Below are positions 18,286 through 26,510 of a stretch of 64,000 nt of DNA, piece after piece. The stretch is from Xanthomonas sp. AM6. GTDB lineage: Bacteria; Pseudomonadota; Gammaproteobacteria; Xanthomonadales; Xanthomonadaceae. The notes under the pieces were generated by a model that worked only from the letters and a program-made list of their open reading frames with translations, did not search any database and had not been told where the DNA came from. The position numbers and the translations under genes are program-made. Each line of letters begins with the position of its first letter. Positions within the stretch are counted from its first letter, which is position 1. The DNA lies in the NCBI RefSeq assembly GCF_025665335.1, contig NZ_CP106869.1, positions 1,390,501 through 1,454,500 of the forward strand, in the 5' to 3' direction.

Positions 18286-18705
18286 TCAAACATCCGCGAC
18301 CAAAGCCCAGCCATCCTTGAAGCTGACCTGGCCCATGAAGTGGGCATTTGGGTATTCCGTCAATACAGACGGTCTATCCGAAAATTGAGTGCCAGCAGCG
18401 ATCAGTTGAACAGCCAGTGCCTGAATGGTGTCGATCTGAGCTGGCGAGAAGATCTGGCATCCATCAGGCATCGGCATGCCGAGATATTCTTCGCTACCGT
18501 AGCCGAAGCAGACCACTTCAATGTTGTAGTCATTGTTGTTGGGCAAGAAGGCTGTTTGGATTTCTCCAAAGAACTCGTTGCCATCTACCTCGACAGCGAA
18601 CGTCTCGTGCCCAAGCTCGTCAACGCCTCGCACCAAGCCCGAAAATCTGGCGCGCCCCTCTGGGAATTTCAGCCAATCGAAGGTGCGGTGGTCCTGCAAG
18701 TCCAT
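18286..18705 (-). CDS. Putative immunity protein, paralog B
   Basis: This 139-residue protein is clearly paralogous to the protein at 17666-18103 along its whole length (MDLQDHRTFDWLKFPEGRA, NDYNIEVVCFGYG, EYPNAHFMGQVSFKDGWA). ATG 18705 has AGGAAG 8 bases upstream; the ATG at 18711 would leave only two bases of spacing. The upstream remnant's stop codon overlaps that earlier ATG. The two paralogs are separated by about 180 bases without another gene. Stacked diverged copies are typical of orphan immunity genes kept against related effectors. Confidence 0.75.
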   Translation of the reverse strand: MDLQDHRTFDWLKFPEGRARFSGLVRGVDELGHETFAVEVDGNEFFGEIQTAFLPNNNDYNIEVVCFGYGSEEYLGMPMPDGCQIFSPAQIDTIQALAVQLIAAGTQFSDRPSVLTEYPNAHFMGQVSFKDGWALVADV

Positions 18706-18707
18706 GC

Positions 18708-18965
18708 TCATTGCTTCCTGTCAGGCAATCGGATTCCGACGTCGTGCACCCGATTGTCCAGCAGCGATGCCAGGTCGTGCAATCTTGGGGGGGGGGCGGC
18801 AGAGTGCATTGCGTGCTCTGGCCCCGGTGTTCCTCGGACTACGAGCGTACCGGCATCGGCCTTAGCCGCGGCGAGTAAGTGTCCTGTGGCCATGCGGATG
18901 CGCTTTGCGGATAGCAGCAGGCAAAGCGCTGAGTCCTTTGGACGTGATAGCAGAAGCAGCAGCAC
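18708..18965 (-). pseudogene. Possible remnant of an effector C-terminus (XVIPCD-like)
   Basis: The frame reads ADAGTLVVRGTPGPEHAM, which resembles MAGDTLWVTGTTPG of the intact effector. A run of ten G bases at about 18787-18796 then follows, a natural frameshift site. It ends LHDLASLLDNRVHDVGIRL with its stop in the ATGA before paralog B. That order (effector end, then immunity start) mimics an older effector-immunity unit. The match is short and judged by eye. The remaining bases 18966-19092 show nothing convincing. Confidence 0.3.
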
Positions 18966-19092
18966 AATGGCGAGAGCGTGTGCCGGCTGTTTGTTTGCCC
19001 AAGCCGGCGATCGGCGACCCCTATGCCCAACGCTCGAACGAGTGCTCTAATGCCGGAGCCGCCATCGGCTTTACCGTCCTGGAGCAAACACC

Positions 19093-19917
19093 TTGAACGC
19101 CCGTCGATTTCTTGTCGCCGCGTTGTCCGCTTGCCTGACCACGTTGCCCGGGCTCGCGGCCGCCGCGACGCAGACGTCCGTCGCTCCGGCGAACGTGATG
19201 ATGTTTGGCTCGTTCCACTTCGAGAATCCGGGGCGAGACATGGTGAAGTTCAAGGTCTCCGACGTGATGTCGAAAGACAATCAGGCCTACCTCGCGGGCC
19301 TTGCCGCGCGGCTCGCCGCGTTCCGACCCACCGACGTCCTGGTGGAATGCGAGCCGTCCGAGCAGGCGAACTACGACGCAGCTTTTGCCCGCTACCGCGA
19401 CGGTCAGTCGGCCCTGCCGGCTAACGAAGTCCACCAAATCGGCTTCCGCGTCGCCAAAGCCTCGGGGATTGCGGGAGTAACGTGCTTCGACGAGGGCCAG
19501 ATCGGCTGGGAAGCCGATCCGATGTTCGATTACATCAAGGCGAACGACCCGGCAATGCAGGCGACGATGGATGCCACGTTCAAGACGCTTTCCGCGCGCG
19601 CCGACCGCGAGCAATCGACGCTGCCGCTGGCCGAACTGCTGCGCCTGACCAACGATCCCGCCCGCGACCGGGAAAACAAGAATCTCTACATCAGCACCAA
19701 TGCCGTGGATGCCGGTGGCAGCTTTGCCGGTGCCGACGCTGCGGCCAGTTGGTGGCACCGCAACTTCCGCATGTATGCCAACGTGCAGAAGGTCGCTCAA
19801 CCCGGCCACCGCGTGCTGGTGATTGCTGGATCCGGCCACACGGCGATCCTCAAGGACCTGTTGGCGATCGACATGCAGCGCACTGCCGAGGACGTGAGCG
19901 GGTATCTGGCGCCGTAA
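19093..19917 (+). CDS. DUF5694 family exported protein
   Basis: This 274-residue protein starts at TTG with GGAG 8 bases upstream, and has a signal peptide (FLVAALSACLTTLPGLAAAA). It has the DUF5694 hallmarks: VMMFGSFHFENPGRD near residue 35, DVLVECEP near residue 91, and HRVLVIAGSGHTAILKDLL in the C-terminal part. These resemble the TraB/ChaN-type metal-site pattern with conserved His and Glu. The biochemical function is unknown. It stands alone, with 257 bases of featureless DNA before the next gene. Confidence 0.82.
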   Translation: MNARRFLVAALSACLTTLPGLAAAATQTSVAPANVMMFGSFHFENPGRDMVKFKVSDVMSKDNQAYLAGLAARLAAFRPTDVLVECEPSEQANYDAAFARYRDGQSALPANEVHQIGFRVAKASGIAGVTCFDEGQIGWEADPMFDYIKANDPAMQATMDATFKTLSARADREQSTLPLAELLRLTNDPARDRENKNLYISTNAVDAGGSFAGADAAASWWHRNFRMYANVQKVAQPGHRVLVIAGSGHTAILKDLLAIDMQRTAEDVSGYLAP

Positions 19918-20174
19918 GTCGACCTGACGTTAAGGGCAACAGCGGGACTCGGCGGTGGGGCGGAGGAAATATGCGATTTAAATTGATATTTCCTCTGGCC
20001 CGTTGTTAGCGATCCCTATCGGTGCGGTAACCGTGAGGATGCACCATGCGAGTGCTTTTTCAGACAAAAGCCGTCGCACAATGTTGATTGATAAGAACTA
20101 AGGCTGGGAAACGTCAGGATCTGTGCCCCGTCTCCCAGTTTCATACCCGACACCGACCACGCCGACCTCCAGCC

Positions 20175-21314
20175 ATGACCAAAGTTCTGATCCTCAGTGT
20201 AAGCGCCGGCAATGGCCACGTGCGCGCAGCACAGGCGCTTGTTGCCGCCGCACACTCTTTCGCTCCCTCGTGCACGGCTGTACATATCGACACCATGGCC
20301 CATGTGTCAGGGGCATTCCGCAGGATCTACACCGATTGGTACATCCAACTCGTGAATCGCGCGCCCGAACTCTGGTCGTATCTGCATCAGCGTAGCGATG
20401 TCACGCCGCACCACGCGGCGTCGCAGCGCTTGCGCCGCGGCATCGAGCGACTGAGCACCGGCGCGCTGCTGCGCGAGATTCGAAACGCGAAGCCCGATGC
20501 TGTGATTTGCACCCACTTCCTGCCGGCCGAGTTGCTGATGCGCGAACGCAGAAACGCTCGTCTCGACTACCCCGTCTGGTTGCAGATCACCGACTACGAC
20601 CTGCACAACATGTGGCTCGTTCCCGAGATGACCGGCTACCTGGCGGCGAACGAAGAGGTCGCATTCCGGCTTCGCGCACGCGGCATTCCGGCCGACCGTG
20701 TGCACGTCACAGGAATTCCGGTGATGCCGGCATTCTCGAAGCCCGACGCACCGACGCTGGAGCGCGACGCTTGCGCGGCAGCCCTGGGTCTGGATCCATC
20801 GCGCTCCACGCTTCTGATGGCGTCAGGCGGCGCTGGCGTTGGCGATCTTGCGAGCATGGTCGAACGTGCCCTGGGCATGGCAAGCGATTTCCAGGTAATC
20901 GCCGTGGCGGGTCGCAATGCCGAAACATACGCCAGACTCGCGGCGCTGGCGCTTCGCCATCCGGGCCGGATGATTGCTGTGGGCTTCACCGACGAGATGC
21001 ACAAGCTCATGGCAGCTGCCGATCTGGTCGTCACTAAGCCCGGCGGCCTCACCGTGTCCGAATGCCTGGCGCTGGGCAAGCCGATGCTGCTGATCTCGCC
21101 GATCCCTGGCCAAGAAGAACACAACGCAGGCTTCCTGATGGAAGAGGGCGCAGCATGGCTGGCCTACGATGCAATTGGCCTTGACTACAAGGTCGAACGA
21201 CTGATGGCCGATCGGGCGAAATTGCGAACCATGTCCGCTCGCAGCCTTGCGCTCGGCAAGCCCCAGGCCGCAGCGACGGTGCTTCAACGTGTGCTGCAGA
21301 GCATGCCCGCATGA
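20175..21314 (+). CDS. GT28 glycosyltransferase, MGDG-synthase-like
   Basis: This 379-residue protein starts MTKVLILSVSAGNGHVRAA, the N-terminal motif of the monogalactosyldiacylglycerol synthase/UgtP family (GT28). The C-terminal half carries the nucleotide-sugar binding signature: GFTDEMHKLMAAADLVVTKPGG, GKPMLLISPIPGQEE and HNAGFLMEEGAA. The likely reaction transfers a hexose from a UDP-sugar to diacylglycerol, making a membrane glycolipid at the inner membrane. The sugar donor cannot be fixed from sequence. The frame is open further upstream, but ATG 20175 begins the conserved domain. Confidence 0.88.
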   Translation: MTKVLILSVSAGNGHVRAAQALVAAAHSFAPSCTAVHIDTMAHVSGAFRRIYTDWYIQLVNRAPELWSYLHQRSDVTPHHAASQRLRRGIERLSTGALLREIRNAKPDAVICTHFLPAELLMRERRNARLDYPVWLQITDYDLHNMWLVPEMTGYLAANEEVAFRLRARGIPADRVHVTGIPVMPAFSKPDAPTLERDACAAALGLDPSRSTLLMASGGAGVGDLASMVERALGMASDFQVIAVAGRNAETYARLAALALRHPGRMIAVGFTDEMHKLMAAADLVVTKPGGLTVSECLALGKPMLLISPIPGQEEHNAGFLMEEGAAWLAYDAIGLDYKVERLMADRAKLRTMSARSLALGKPQAAATVLQRVLQSMPA

Positions 21315-21380
21315 TGCGAGCCGCAGATAGAGCGCCCATCCGTCGCACACTGGTCCACCTGGCCTGGGTGCTTGTGATGG

Positions 21381-21431
21381 CGTTCTATCGAGCTGACATG
21401 TAGCGGGTTTGGCTTGAATGAATTATTGAGC
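21381..21431 (-). repeat. Degenerate integron attC site
   Basis: The plus strand reads GGTTTGGCTTGAATGAATTATTGAGC, against the canonical end GGTTCGGCTTGAATGAATTGTTAGGC of the cassettes at 28-31 kb. The core box is mutated (ATTGAGC) and the other half is lost. It sits directly downstream of the minus-strand gene at 21435-21887. Confidence 0.6.
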
Positions 21432-21434
21432 GAG

Positions 21435-21887
21435 CTACGTATCCAATGACACATGAGACGGACACCCATTGACGAAGTAGCAGGTAAAGATATGCCCGGA
21501 ATTGTCGGTTAGACACTCAAAGGAGATGTCCCAGGGTTGAGTCTCAACTCCATGGAGCGGGACGCCTACGCCGCAGAGTCTAAGCGCCGAGCGCCATTGT
21601 GCCGGAAAGGGCCTTCCGAAGAACTGCTCATGCCTGGGGACAATTAGCTCAGCTACCTGTGAAAAGGCCATGTCGGGGTCGAGAGTAATTTTTTTGAAGA
21701 ATTCCGCCTGCGGCTCTGTAGGAGGGGTGGTATCCAGAGAGTCGATTGATACTGAAATGTCATCGTCTTCGTATGCGTCATGCATCCAGTAAAAGCCTTT
21801 CTTGCCTCTTTTTTCTAGGATGATAAGTCCGAAGATAGGATGGTCGAGCCTGATGGGTGTATGCCAAAGAAAGTCTAGAAGTGACAT
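21435..21887 (-). CDS. Hypothetical cassette protein
   Basis: This 150-residue soluble acidic protein starts MSLLDFLWHTPIRLDHPIFG; no family is recognised. It is placed like an integron cassette gene. A core-site-like GTTAAGC (minus strand, 21889-21895) directly precedes the ATG and a degenerate attC directly follows the stop. The gene is less GC-rich than the chromosomal genes nearby. Such single-domain cassette proteins are often toxin-resistance or phage-defence accessories, but nothing in this sequence decides that. Confidence 0.65.
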   Translation of the reverse strand: MSLLDFLWHTPIRLDHPIFGLIILEKRGKKGFYWMHDAYEDDDISVSIDSLDTTPPTEPQAEFFKKITLDPDMAFSQVAELIVPRHEQFFGRPFPAQWRSALRLCGVGVPLHGVETQPWDISFECLTDNSGHIFTCYFVNGCPSHVSLDT

Positions 21888-22034
21888 GAGCGCTTAACGT
21901 CTGAGCTGATTTGGTCTGTCTGGCACGAAAAAATATATGCTGCGACATTGCAGGGGGGAGGGCTGTCGGTGTCGTACAGCATCTTAGGGGGAGGTTCACT
22001 GTTCCCCTGTTTTCCTAGTGAGAGATCGGCTTCT

Positions 22035-22667
22035 TTAATATCCAAGAGTTATTGCGACATTGTATGCTGCGTAACCACCGACGAGATAGCTAATTATGAA
22101 CGATAGAGATTTTATTCTTCCAATATGAGTCCAAAGTATTCCGGCTATGTTGAGCATGGCAAATAAATTTCCAAAATGGAGGGCTGCTGCTAGAGCGCCG
22201 AGTGCCAGCAAGCTCTCCGGAATATGCTGTGCGGGCGGGAATATCATTAGGAATTGAAAGCCAAGCAGGGCGCCGACCGAGATTCTGGGTAAGGAGAATA
22301 TTGTCTGTGAAGCAAACCTGCTGGGCCAGTCGCCATCGGCTTTGGCGAGAAAAAATGGATTCAAGAGGCTTGCATCTTCAGTTAGTGTTGCAATCGGCTT
22401 GCTTGGTTCGCGGCTGACTTTGATTTTTTTATCGATGAGCAACGCGAGGCGGCATACGTGCCACATCAATAGTCCATTGAACATGAATAATAGATAGACG
22501 CCTGCTATTCTCGGAAGCTTTGCGCCTGCTAGGGGAATGTCTTCGGAAACAACAGTGGCAGCAGCAATGAGCGTAAGCAAAATTGGCAGTGGAATCGTCA
22601 ATGTCTTGATGAACGAATCAAGCAGGTTCTTGAGGTCGGTCTGATCTTGCGCTTTCGACGCATTCAT
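22035..22667 (-). CDS. Hypothetical polytopic membrane protein
   Basis: This 210-residue protein has about four transmembrane segments (IPLPILLTLIAAATVV, IAGVYLLFMFNGLLMW, VGALLGFQFLMIF, IISYLVGGYAAYNVAITL) and a short charged cytoplasmic N-terminus. AGGTG lies 5 bases before the ATG. No family is recognised. It lies in the cassette-rich region on the same strand as the cassette genes. Only the degraded half attC near 21890 lies downstream, so its cassette status is uncertain. Confidence 0.6.
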   Translation of the reverse strand: MNASKAQDQTDLKNLLDSFIKTLTIPLPILLTLIAAATVVSEDIPLAGAKLPRIAGVYLLFMFNGLLMWHVCRLALLIDKKIKVSREPSKPIATLTEDASLLNPFFLAKADGDWPSRFASQTIFSLPRISVGALLGFQFLMIFPPAQHIPESLLALGALAAALHFGNLFAMLNIAGILWTHIGRIKSLSFIISYLVGGYAAYNVAITLGY

Positions 22668-23084
22668 ATGTCACCTCATGGTTCGCCATTTTTACCGTTT
22701 GATCTGAAGCTGAGCCGGGGCGGCCACACTTCCCTTACGCAGGTTATCGATGTTGCCTGATGGGTAGATCGTTTGAATGCGCCGACTCTGATCCGATCCC
22801 ATGGCGAGGGATTGCACGTGCGGCTGGATATCCCCGGTGTTGCTCAGCATATCGTATAGCCGGGCACCGACAGGCTGGTCATCGCCGTACAGGCTTATGT
22901 ATTGGGTGACGAGCCGTGTGCGCTGGCAATGACCGCTTCCGTGTGGCCATCGAGCGGCAGCTCGGCCGTCATGTCGCACCCGCCGCGCGAATAAATGGGC
23001 TACCGAAGGTCGGGCTGACAGGTGAGGAAGTGCACTCCTGCACCTGTTTTCCCGATTTTCCTTCCTGGAAGCTCTCGCGTGGCG
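22668..23084. other. Gap with RAYT transposase remnant
   Basis: This stretch has no intact gene. Plus-strand 22919-23025 encodes CAGNDRFRVAIERQLGRHVA, which resembles the C-terminus of REP-associated tyrosine transposases and matches the second remnant at 25009-25134. It is followed by the motif GAGGAAGTGCACTCCTGCAC that also trails the other remnant. A minus-strand open frame at 22692-22979 (RLVTQYISLYGDDQPVGARL) could be a broken fragment of another gene; I cannot identify it. Confidence 0.5.
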
Positions 23085-23471
23085 TCAGGGCACAATTGCC
23101 TCGCCAAGCGTGCATCCCGGAGCTTCGGCCGGCGCACGTGACATCTCGCTGGTGCGGTACGACTCGCCCCATTCGCGAAGGCTGATCAATACCGGGGCGA
23201 GGGATCTGCCAAGCGGAGTGAGCGCATATTCGACCTTGGGCGGCACCTGCGGATAGACGTGCCGCACGATGACGCCGTCCTCCTCGAGCTCGCGCAACTG
23301 CAACGTCAGCATGCGCTGCGTGGCGTTCGGAATCAGGCGCGTCAGTTCCATGAAGCGCTTCTTTCCAGAGAGCAGGTGGAACAGGATCACGGGCTTCCAG
23401 ACGCCGCCGATCACGGAAAGCGTGACTTCGACCGCGCAGCCGCTCTTGCCGTCTAGACGTTTCAGACGCAT
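23085..23471 (-). CDS. HxlR-family transcriptional regulator
   Basis: This 128-residue winged-helix regulator has the HxlR signatures: LSVIGGVWKPVILFHLLSGK, RFMELTRLIPNATQRMLTLQL and EEDGVIVRHVYPQVPPKVEYAL. A lone Cys12 (KSGCAVEV) lies where redox or electrophile-sensing members carry their reactive cysteine. It is transcribed away from an oxidoreductase gene, with 149 bases between the two. Members of this family usually repress themselves and the divergent gene. The pair probably answers aldehyde, quinone or thiol-reactive stress, which is inference. Confidence 0.88.
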   Translation of the reverse strand: MRLKRLDGKSGCAVEVTLSVIGGVWKPVILFHLLSGKKRFMELTRLIPNATQRMLTLQLRELEEDGVIVRHVYPQVPPKVEYALTPLGRSLAPVLISLREWGESYRTSEMSRAPAEAPGCTLGEAIVP

Positions 23472-23495
23472 GGTTTTTTACCTACAAAATTGATA

Positions 23496-23520
23496 GTACC
23501 AGTGAAAATTGTACGTACTT
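23496..23520. promoter_or_regulatory. Candidate HxlR operator
   Basis: An inverted repeat AGTAC-N15-GTACT lies in the divergent intergenic region, 25 bases before the regulator's start. Its position and symmetry fit a dimeric HxlR regulator. The match is short and could be chance. Confidence 0.4.
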
Positions 23521-23620
23521 GCGATGTGGGAGGTACCTGCTGACAATGCCTGCAATGCGGCAGCGCTGCAAATGGTGCAGCGCCGCCCTTCGCCACCTTT
23601 CCACCAAGGATGCCGTACTC

Positions 23621-24628
23621 ATGAAAGCCATCACCCTGCGTCAGCCCGCTGGCCTAGACAAGCTCCGCCTCGTCGATCTACCCGACCCCGGCCAACCGGG
23701 CGCCGGAGAAATCCGCGTGCGTGTGCATGCAAGCTCGCTCAACTTCCACGATCTGGGCGTGGTGACTGGCCGGATGCCCAGCGTCGACGGTCGCATCCCG
23801 ATGTCCGACGGCGCCGGCGTGGTGGAGGCGGTTGGCGAAGGCGTCGACGAGTTTGCCGTAGGCGATTCGGTCGTTTCGACGTTCTTCCCAACATGGCTGG
23901 ATGGCGGGCCGACCATCGCCGATTTCGCGACCGTGCCCGGCGACGGTGTCGACGGCTATGCGCGCGAATACGTCGTTCGCCCAACGCATTGGTTCACGCA
24001 CGCACCGCGCGGCTACAGCCACGCCGAAGCGGCGACGCTGACGACCGCCGGGCTCACCGCGTGGCGGGCGCTGGTGGTCGATGCGCGCCTGAAGGCCGGC
24101 GACACCGTACTGGTGCTCGGCACGGGGGGCGTGTCGATCTTTGCGCTGCAGTTCGCCAAGCAGATGGGTGCCACCGTGATCGCAACGTCGTCCTCCGACG
24201 AGAAATTGGCACGTGCGCAGGCACTAGGCGCCGACTTCACGATCAACTACCGGCGCGATACCGACTGGGCGGCCAAGGTGCTCGAGTACACGAACGGCCG
24301 TGGCGTCGACAACGTGATCGAAGTGGGTGGCCCCGACACGCTGGGGCAATCCATCCAGGCCTGCCGCATCGGCGGACATATCGCCTTGATCGGCGTGCTG
24401 ACCGGCATTGCCGGCCCGGTGCCGACGGTGGCGCTGATGCAACGCCACCAGACCCTGCAGGGCTTGATCGTCGGAAGCCGCAGCCACCAGCGCGACATGG
24501 TCCGCGCCATCGACGCAACCGGCATCAAGCCGGTGGTCGACCAGACATTCGCGCTGGAAGACATCGCCGATGCATTTGCGCATCAGGCGGCGGGCAAGCA
24601 TTTCGGCAAGCTGTGTCTGTCGATTTGA
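23621..24628 (+). CDS. Zinc-independent MDR oxidoreductase (quinone oxidoreductase-like)
   Basis: This 335-residue protein is of the medium-chain dehydrogenase/reductase superfamily. The N-terminal GroES-like domain has NFHDLGVVTGRMP where zinc alcohol dehydrogenases carry a catalytic Cys, so it probably lacks catalytic zinc. The NAD(P)-binding Rossmann motif is VLGTGGVSIFALQFAK. SSDEKLARAQALGAD and VIEVGGPDTL follow as in the quinone oxidoreductase branch. ATG 23621 begins the conserved domain. The gene diverges from the HxlR regulator, which likely represses it. The substrate is unknown, with quinones or reactive enones plausible. Confidence 0.88.
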   Translation: MKAITLRQPAGLDKLRLVDLPDPGQPGAGEIRVRVHASSLNFHDLGVVTGRMPSVDGRIPMSDGAGVVEAVGEGVDEFAVGDSVVSTFFPTWLDGGPTIADFATVPGDGVDGYAREYVVRPTHWFTHAPRGYSHAEAATLTTAGLTAWRALVVDARLKAGDTVLVLGTGGVSIFALQFAKQMGATVIATSSSDEKLARAQALGADFTINYRRDTDWAAKVLEYTNGRGVDNVIEVGGPDTLGQSIQACRIGGHIALIGVLTGIAGPVPTVALMQRHQTLQGLIVGSRSHQRDMVRAIDATGIKPVVDQTFALEDIADAFAHQAAGKHFGKLCLSI

Positions 24629-24746
24629 GGTGCGCGCAGGCGTGCTCCGCCATGCGGGATCAGGAACATCGAATTCCGTGAGCGCAGCGTCTGGAATGTA
24701 ATGCGGTCAGGTTCACTTAGAAGTCAACCTGACCCGTTCCTGCGGT

Positions 24747-24794
24747 CCCCAACGTCTGAATTAAAACGCGCCGCGCCGCGCGGCGTCGTTAGGT
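24747..24794 (-). repeat. Partial attC site
   Basis: The plus strand has CCCCAAC, then GTCTGAATTAAA, a GC-rich palindrome, and GTTAGGT. It has both terminal boxes and the right-hand arm of a Xanthomonas-type attC, but lacks the usual GGCTTGAATGAATT arm. No cassette gene abuts it. The stretch 24629-25206 otherwise holds RAYT scraps and no intact gene. Confidence 0.55.
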
Positions 24795-25008
24795 ATAAAA
24801 CTCATCCATCAGAGGAGCGGGCGTGGGCCACGGTAGTCAGTGCCCGAAGTAGGCTCAGCGCGCCATCCGACAAAACTGCCAAGTGTCACGTGCTGAAGTT
24901 GAGCGACACATCCCAGGATGGTGCCCTCCCAAGTGTCGTCCAACATCTTGGAGGAAAGTACACTCTGCCCCCAGTTTTTCACTGACTCCAGGTTTTCAAA
25001 CGGTTGCC

Positions 25009-25134
25009 ATCCGTCTCAACCTGCAGCGCCAACATGCGCTGGGCAACGAGCGCTTCCGTGCGGCCATCGAGCTGCAGCTGGCCGCCGCGTCGGGCCCGCT
25101 GCGCGAATGGGCAGGCCGCGGAAGGTCAGGCTGA
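25009..25134 (+). pseudogene. C-terminal remnant of a RAYT (Y1) transposase
   Basis: The frame reads NLQRQHALGNERFRAAIELQ and ends at a stop after WAGRGRSG, resembling the conserved tail of REP-associated tyrosine transposases. The catalytic domain is absent. It is followed by GACGAAAGTGCACGCTGACC, a motif also seen after the remnant near 23030 and at about 24950. These transposases mobilise REP elements, which are abundant in this window. Confidence 0.5.
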
Positions 25135-25206
25135 TAGGGGACGAAAGTGCACGCTGACCCCTGTTTTCTATCGGGGAAGGCCCATTGCCCAAAGCCAGAA
25201 AGTTGC

Positions 25207-26103
25207 TCAAACGATCCTCGTCCATTCAGCTCCATCGAAAGACATAAGATCGGACTCGCCATTCGACCACATGACGCCATTGCCGGCGCTCAGCTGGTAA
25301 CAGGACTCTGGACGATCATCGCCGAAGTCCACAGGCTCCAGCTGCGATTCTTTCAGTCGATAGACATTCGACAGGGTGGAGACGTAAAGAGCATCGATGA
25401 ACCATTCCAGATCCCAGATATCATCGGAGACTGCCGTTTGATCGATGACGCTCCACATATCCTTGCGCCCTTGCAGCAGCACACCGCGATGGCCGGCTAT
25501 GTACACCGTTCCATCAGGCGCGCACTTGACCGATGTGAGCGTCACCGACGTTGGCGATTCACAAGGGTGCCAATGCTGGCCATCGAATCGCCATATCGCG
25601 CCATCCCGGCCAACTGCATAGATTTCTGCACTTGAGAAGCCATGAATCGCCTGCGCATCGAACGTTTCCGGCAAGCCATCATCGATCCGTATCCAGCGTT
25701 TTGGGCCGTCAAAGCGGTACACCATGCCCCTTAGGCCGACCGCGAAGGCCTGTCCGTCGATCGCCGCCACGCCACGAATGCCGCCCGTTCTCGGCTCTTG
25801 AGGTGCAGGTGTGCTGTCGTCGAATATGTCGCCGGTAGTGGTGCCGCTTGCCATGATGGCTGAGTAATGGCCGGTGCCAGATACGGCGATGAGTCCAAGC
25901 TCAGGCTGAGAAACAACGGCTAACGAATGGGCATCGTAGTTGGCCTCGCCTCTGGTAAAAGTGCCGTCCTTGTATTTGAACGTAATGGCGTGTGGAATCT
26001 CATCGGCTTCTTTTTTGGGGTCTGCGGCATAGATATAGCCAAGGCCGGGCAGGCGCACCACCGCAGTGCGCATGATGAGGCCATTCAACGGTGTGTCAGG
26101 CAT
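25207..26103 (-). CDS. Hypothetical beta-propeller-like protein
   Basis: This 298-residue protein without a signal peptide has GGAAG 6 bases before the ATG. Repeating units of about 40 residues with patterns such as GGIRGVAAIDGQAFAVGLRG, AEIYAVGRDGAIWRFDGQHW and GTVYIAGHRGVLLQG suggest a beta-propeller of the sort seen in small WD/NHL-like immunity or scaffold proteins. No named family is recognised. It lies immediately upstream of a decayed nixL fragment on the same strand, within the accessory region. Confidence 0.7.
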   Translation of the reverse strand: MPDTPLNGLIMRTAVVRLPGLGYIYAADPKKEADEIPHAITFKYKDGTFTRGEANYDAHSLAVVSQPELGLIAVSGTGHYSAIMASGTTTGDIFDDSTPAPQEPRTGGIRGVAAIDGQAFAVGLRGMVYRFDGPKRWIRIDDGLPETFDAQAIHGFSSAEIYAVGRDGAIWRFDGQHWHPCESPTSVTLTSVKCAPDGTVYIAGHRGVLLQGRKDMWSVIDQTAVSDDIWDLEWFIDALYVSTLSNVYRLKESQLEPVDFGDDRPESCYQLSAGNGVMWSNGESDLMSFDGAEWTRIV

Positions 26104-26137
26104 GTGGCGCTTCCTTGAAAATAGAGGTTGTAGGGCG

Positions 26138-26450
26138 GTTGTACACGCTGTTGTCGCTTGCGCTGCACCGGCACGGGAGTACAGCCGCCTGCTGCGAGCC
26201 GATCTCTCGCGGGGGCCAAGATCGCGGCCGCAGGCTCAGGCGGAGCCCTTGGCCGGAGGCGCGCATATCCAGGGACGTGCGGTGGGCGCGCCGATCTTGA
26301 TGGCGCCGCCACAGTGGAAGGCGGACCTTCGACCTTGGCATGGTCCAGCCCTGAACCTTGCTCGTATCGTCCATCGGCAGCGGAAGAGTTTGCATGCCGG
26401 TCAGCGGCTTGCCGTCGAGCAGCGTGGGTCGCCAGCTTAGCGCACCATCG
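26138..26450 (-). pseudogene. Decayed 3' fragment of nixL (GH35)
   Basis: About 310 bases align colinearly with 32105-32395, the 3' part of the intact GH35 gene. Near-identical blocks include CCGGTCAGCGGCTTGCCGTC at 26398 and TCGTCCATCGGCAGCG. One minus frame still reads LLDGKPLTGMQTLPLPMDD, against LLDGKPLTGWQTFPLPMDD in the intact protein. Downstream the frame is broken. It has the same orientation as the intact gene, 5.9 kb away, with the cassette array between them. Confidence 0.85.
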
Positions 26451-26510
26451 GCCATGAGCGTAGTTGAGTACACTTCAAAGCAAAACGCCAATAGATCCGA
26501 AGCCCAAGCG

